Below are positions 61,117 through 64,000 of a DNA stretch of 64,000 bases, piece after piece. The notes beneath the pieces are model-generated. The model was not told the DNA's origin. It saw nothing but the letters and a program-made list of their open reading frames with translations, and ran no database searches. Every line of letters starts with the position of its first letter. Position 1 is the stretch's first letter. The DNA is from Dyadobacter soli (GTDB lineage Bacteria; Bacteroidota; Bacteroidia; Cytophagales; Spirosomataceae), in contig NZ_FNAN01000005.1 of NCBI RefSeq assembly GCF_900101885.1, positions 285,533 to 349,532 on the forward strand, in the 5' to 3' direction. Made by a program: the position numbers and the translations under genes.

Positions 61117-62021
61117 AATGCGGAGTTAAATGCGGGCAAATGGCCGGAGATGGGAATCTTGCGGAATTCCTTCTGGTATTGCATCGGGCTTTTGCCGGTG
61201 TGGAGTTTAAAGTATTTGTTGAAGTTGGCAAAATTGTTGAAACCGCTTTCGAAGCAAACCTGCGCTACGGGAATGCGGCTCTCGGAAAGCAGCTTGCAGG
61301 CGTGGCCAATGCGGAGTTCGAGTAAAAACTGCGAGTAGGTCTTTCGGCTGCGGCTTTTGAAATAGCGGCAGAATGAATGCGGGCTGATGTTGGCGACTTC
61401 GGCGATTTCTTCGATCGAAATCTTTTTCTGAAAGTTGGATATCGAATATTGGTAAATGTGGTTGATCCGGTCGGTGTCGTACTGGTCGTACTCGTTCTGG
61501 TACTGCGTGTTGGAAAGCACATTGATTTCCTCGCAGTGCGCCAGTGTTTCGAGGATCTGCATTAATGAGATGATCGGGTTGCCGTTGGTCTGGTTGAGGA
61601 GTTCGTGCAAAAGGGTTTTCACTTTATCGGTCCCTTCGCCGAGTATCTTCATGCCGAGCCGGGCTTTCACGAGCAAATCGTGGATCGACTTGTTTTCGGG
61701 CAGCGCGAGGAAGTTTTTACCAAAAATTTCTTCCGAAAAATGGACGACAGTAGCCTGTGCATAAAGCTGGCTGCCCCGCTGGAAGTACTTTTCGTCGCAA
61801 CGCCAGTAATGCGGTAGGTTTGGGCCGATCAGGAGCAGGTCGCCGCTCTGGAAACTGCGGATGTTATCGCCTACGAACTGGGTACCGGAGCCCTGTTCGA
61901 TGTGAATGAGCTCTAATTCAGGGTGGTAATGCCAGCGGTTATAAAAGTAGAGTACCACATCGCGGCGGATGCTGAAAGACTTTTGCAAACCTTTCGGTAC
62001 TTTAAGTAGCTGCGGTTTCAC
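61113..62021 (-). CDS. AraC-family transcriptional regulator with cupin domain
   Basis: The protein has 302 residues. An N-terminal cupin-like effector domain (about 20-100, HYHPELELIHIEQGSGTQFVGDNIRSFQSGDLLLIGPNLPHYW) is followed by a C-terminal pair of helix-turn-helix motifs (ISIEEIAEVANISPHSFCRYFKSRSRKTYSQFLLELRIGHACKLL ... VAQVCFESGFNNFANFNKYFKLHTGKSPMQYQ). It is divergent from altronate dehydratase and overlaps adenine deaminase by ATGA, so its stop codon is at the ade start and the two are translationally coupled. A sugar-acid effector is plausible because of the divergent gene. Confidence 0.92.
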   Translation of the reverse strand: MKPQLLKVPKGLQKSFSIRRDVVLYFYNRWHYHPELELIHIEQGSGTQFVGDNIRSFQSGDLLLIGPNLPHYWRCDEKYFQRGSQLYAQATVVHFSEEIFGKNFLALPENKSIHDLLVKARLGMKILGEGTDKVKTLLHELLNQTNGNPIISLMQILETLAHCEEINVLSNTQYQNEYDQYDTDRINHIYQYSISNFQKKISIEEIAEVANISPHSFCRYFKSRSRKTYSQFLLELRIGHACKLLSESRIPVAQVCFESGFNNFANFNKYFKLHTGKSPMQYQKEFRKIPISGHLPAFNSAL

Positions 62022-62196
62022 AAATAATTACATGGTTAAAACCGTTAAAGAGAAATATATGCCAATATAGTTGAAAAATTTGCTAATGTCTGAGTTCATT
62101 GTATTCAAATAATTCTGTTGTTTTGTTGATATATTCTATTTGGCACGATTGAAAACCAAAGGGATATATCAGATTACCATTCACCTGAACATCATT
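62022..62196. promoter_or_regulatory. Divergent promoter region between the AraC gene and altronate dehydratase gene
   Basis: This 175-bp AT-rich gap carries promoters for both directions. A plus-strand TTGTTTTGTTGATATATTCTATTTGG stretch around 62122 could serve the dehydratase gene as a Bacteroidota-type promoter, but the match is weak. Confidence 0.35.
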
Positions 62197-63852
62197 ATGG
62201 CGTCCCAATTTCTGAAAGTTCACCCTTCTGACAATGTCATCGTGGCCCTGCGCGACCAGCCCGCAGGCGCGGATGTGACGTACGAGGGGAGTATTTATAA
62301 GCTTCAATACGGCGTTTCGGCCAAGCACAAGTTCGTTACCGAAGACATTGATACCGGCGGCGCCATTATTATGTATGGCGTACTGGTAGGTCGCGCCACA
62401 CAGCCGATCAAAAAAGGCGAGCCGATCACGACATTCAATCTGAAACACGACGCGCACGATTACAGCACGGCGAATCGTAAGCCTTATTCATATACCCAGC
62501 CGGACGTAAGCCACTGGCAAAACCGGACTTTCAAAGGCTACCACCGCGAAGACGGTCGGGTAGGGACTTACAACTACTGGCTAGTGGTACCGCTCGTATT
62601 CTGCGAGAACCGCAATGTGCTCATTATGAAAGACGCATTCGAGCGCGAGCTCGGCTATGCACAAACCGACATGTACCGCGACCAGGTACGCGAATTCCTG
62701 CATTTGTACCAGCAGGGCGATATGCGGAGGATCAAAAACCTGGAAACGTTCGTAGATGCCCCGGCATCCGCGAAAAGGAAACCGGAACGCCCGTTCCAGA
62801 ATGTGGATGGAGTGAAGTTCCTCACGCACGAGGGTGGTTGCGGCGGCACGCGCCTGGATGCGAATACATTGTGCTCGCTGTTCGCGGCTTACGCTGTGCA
62901 TCCCAACGTGGCGGGCATCACCGTACTGAGCCTGGGCTGCCAGAATTCCGAGCTAAAAACACTCGAAGACGAAATCCGCAAGCGTGATCCGCATTTTAAC
63001 AAGCCATTCTTCGCGTTCGAGCACCAGAAAGGCACGGAGTACTCGCTCATGTCGGGTGCGATCAAGGAGACTTTCATGGGTTTAACCAAAATCAATGAGT
63101 TCGAACGCTCCGATGCACCATTGTCTAAACTTTCAGTAGGTCTGAAATGCGGCGGTTCGGATGGTTTCTCAGGTATTTCGGCAAATCCGGTCCTCGGTCA
63201 CCTTTCTGATTTGGTAGTTGGTCTCGGCGGGCAAACGCTTCTTGCTGAATTCCCGGAGCTGAACGGGGTAGAGCAGGAGCTTCTCAACCGCTGTGTAACC
63301 GAAGAAAAAGCCGCTAAATTCGAAAAGCTCATGCGCGACTACGCAGGCAAAGCCGAAGCCGTAGGTTCCGCATTCGCATTCAACCCATCACCGGGCAATA
63401 TCAAGGACGGCCTGATTACCGATGCCATTAAATCGGCAGGAGCAGCCAAAAAAGGTGGTAATGCATACGTTTCCGACGTTTTGAACTACACCGAACGTGC
63501 CACTGAATCGGGTCTGCACCTCGTGTGCACACCGGGCAACGACGTGGAAGCTACCACCGGCCAAACTGCGGCGGGCGCCAACATTATCCTTTTCACCACC
63601 GGCCTCGGCACCCCGACAGGTAACCCGATCTGTCCGGTAGCGAAAGTAGCCACCAACTCAGCCCTCGCGCAGCGCATGCCCGACGTCATCGATTTCGACT
63701 GCGGTCCTGTGGTAGACGGCACGCAAACCATCGAGCAAAATGCAGAAGCATTGCTGGATTATGTGATCAAAGTAGCCAGCGGCGAACTGACCAAGGCGCA
63801 GCAATTGGGGCAGGATGATTTTATTCCCTGGAAAAGGGGTGTTTCGTTGTAA
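62197..63852 (+). CDS. uxaA: Altronate dehydratase (UxaA family)
   Basis: The start at 62197 (MASQFLKVHPSDNVIVALRDQPAG, 551 residues) matches the SAF-domain N-terminus; a longer frame adds 19 unlikely residues. The SAF domain (about 1-85, GGAIIMYGVLVGRATQPIKKGEPI) is followed by the dehydratase core. The core has FLTHEGGCGGTR with its Cys, NVAGITVLSLGCQN, LKCGGSDGFSGISANPVLG and CPVAKVATN. It dehydrates D-altronate to 2-keto-3-deoxy-gluconate in galacturonate breakdown. Related members act on galactarate. Control by the divergent AraC protein is likely. Confidence 0.93.
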   Translation: MASQFLKVHPSDNVIVALRDQPAGADVTYEGSIYKLQYGVSAKHKFVTEDIDTGGAIIMYGVLVGRATQPIKKGEPITTFNLKHDAHDYSTANRKPYSYTQPDVSHWQNRTFKGYHREDGRVGTYNYWLVVPLVFCENRNVLIMKDAFERELGYAQTDMYRDQVREFLHLYQQGDMRRIKNLETFVDAPASAKRKPERPFQNVDGVKFLTHEGGCGGTRLDANTLCSLFAAYAVHPNVAGITVLSLGCQNSELKTLEDEIRKRDPHFNKPFFAFEHQKGTEYSLMSGAIKETFMGLTKINEFERSDAPLSKLSVGLKCGGSDGFSGISANPVLGHLSDLVVGLGGQTLLAEFPELNGVEQELLNRCVTEEKAAKFEKLMRDYAGKAEAVGSAFAFNPSPGNIKDGLITDAIKSAGAAKKGGNAYVSDVLNYTERATESGLHLVCTPGNDVEATTGQTAAGANIILFTTGLGTPTGNPICPVAKVATNSALAQRMPDVIDFDCGPVVDGTQTIEQNAEALLDYVIKVASGELTKAQQLGQDDFIPWKRGVSL

Positions 63853-63910
63853 AGGGCGTGCTCGCATCAATCGCATTTGCCATCGCCTATTGCCCCATTT
63901 ACCCCTTTGC

Positions 63911-63988
63911 CCGTCAGTTAAAACTGACGGAATTAGATTGACATTTAGCAGAAGATGCCAATCCATTGCCGGGGGCTTTATCCCCCGG
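63911..63988. repeat. Two palindromes after the altronate dehydratase gene
   Basis: CCGTCAGT / ACTGACGG with loop TAAA (63911-63930) and CCGGGGG / CCCCCGG (63969-63988) lie 40 bp apart. They resemble the CCGTCGAC palindromes at 17010-17112 in size and layout. No gene start is visible up to the end of the window. Confidence 0.6.
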
Positions 63989-64000
63989 ATCCAGAGCAAA

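Overview
The window looks like chromosomal DNA of a Bacteroidota bacterium of the order Cytophagales, most like Dyadobacter or another Spirosomataceae. The reasons are a SusC/SusD pair, type A and type B type IX secretion sorting domains, SprB-like repeats, few clear Shine-Dalgarno sites, several TTG/GTG starts and long palindromic intergenic elements. The genus is an inference. I saw no rRNA, complete tRNA, CRISPR array, prophage or intact insertion sequence.

Layout. 1-6 kb: end of an acyl-CoA dehydrogenase gene, small secreted proteins, a GNAT acetyltransferase, PlsC and a divergent acyl-ACP desaturase. 5.9-10.2 kb: a repeat block, a large type IX-secreted adhesin-like protein, an S41 lipoprotein protease and stacked palindromes. 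10.2-20.6 kb: a complete myo-inositol operon on the minus strand, in transcription order iolB-iolC-mmsA/iolA-iolG-symporter-iolJ-iolD-iolE. A LacI-family regulator is divergent from it. 21.8-29.5 kb: a transglutaminase-like membrane protein, then susC-susD. Two copies of the 15-bp operator found in front of iolB lie upstream of susC. 29.8-30.5 kb: an unassigned two-gene unit (nucleotidyltransferase fold plus coiled coil). 30.5-34.7 kb: ABC permease and ATPase genes divergent from a TesA-like esterase, the same arrangement as E. coli ybbAP/tesA. 34.7-46.7 kb: stress-type small proteins, then an esterase and sugar gene set (CE1-like, CE15-like, FucP-like, ROK, DUF1624, GHL6-like) and an outer-membrane barrel. 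46.7-51.9 kb: an MFS transporter, a GMC dehydrogenase with its subunit 3, a region with two orphan terminators, and an aldo/keto reductase. 52-64 kb: a LuxR-type response regulator, a type IX-secreted protein, small unknowns, YfbU, RarA, an ECF-like sigma factor, adenine deaminase coupled to an AraC regulator, and a divergent altronate dehydratase.

How the genes fit together. The iol genes encode every step from myo-inositol to acetyl-CoA plus the C3 product. Shared operators suggest that the LacI protein also controls SusCD, which would then be the outer-membrane importer for inositol or an inositol conjugate. The CE15/CE1 esterases, FucP-like carrier, ROK kinase and altronate dehydratase point to use of uronic-acid-containing plant polysaccharides. 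Many intergenic gaps hold low-complexity or palindromic elements whose two halves are inverted copies of each other. These and the two-gene unit at 29.8-30.5 kb are the least explained parts of the window.
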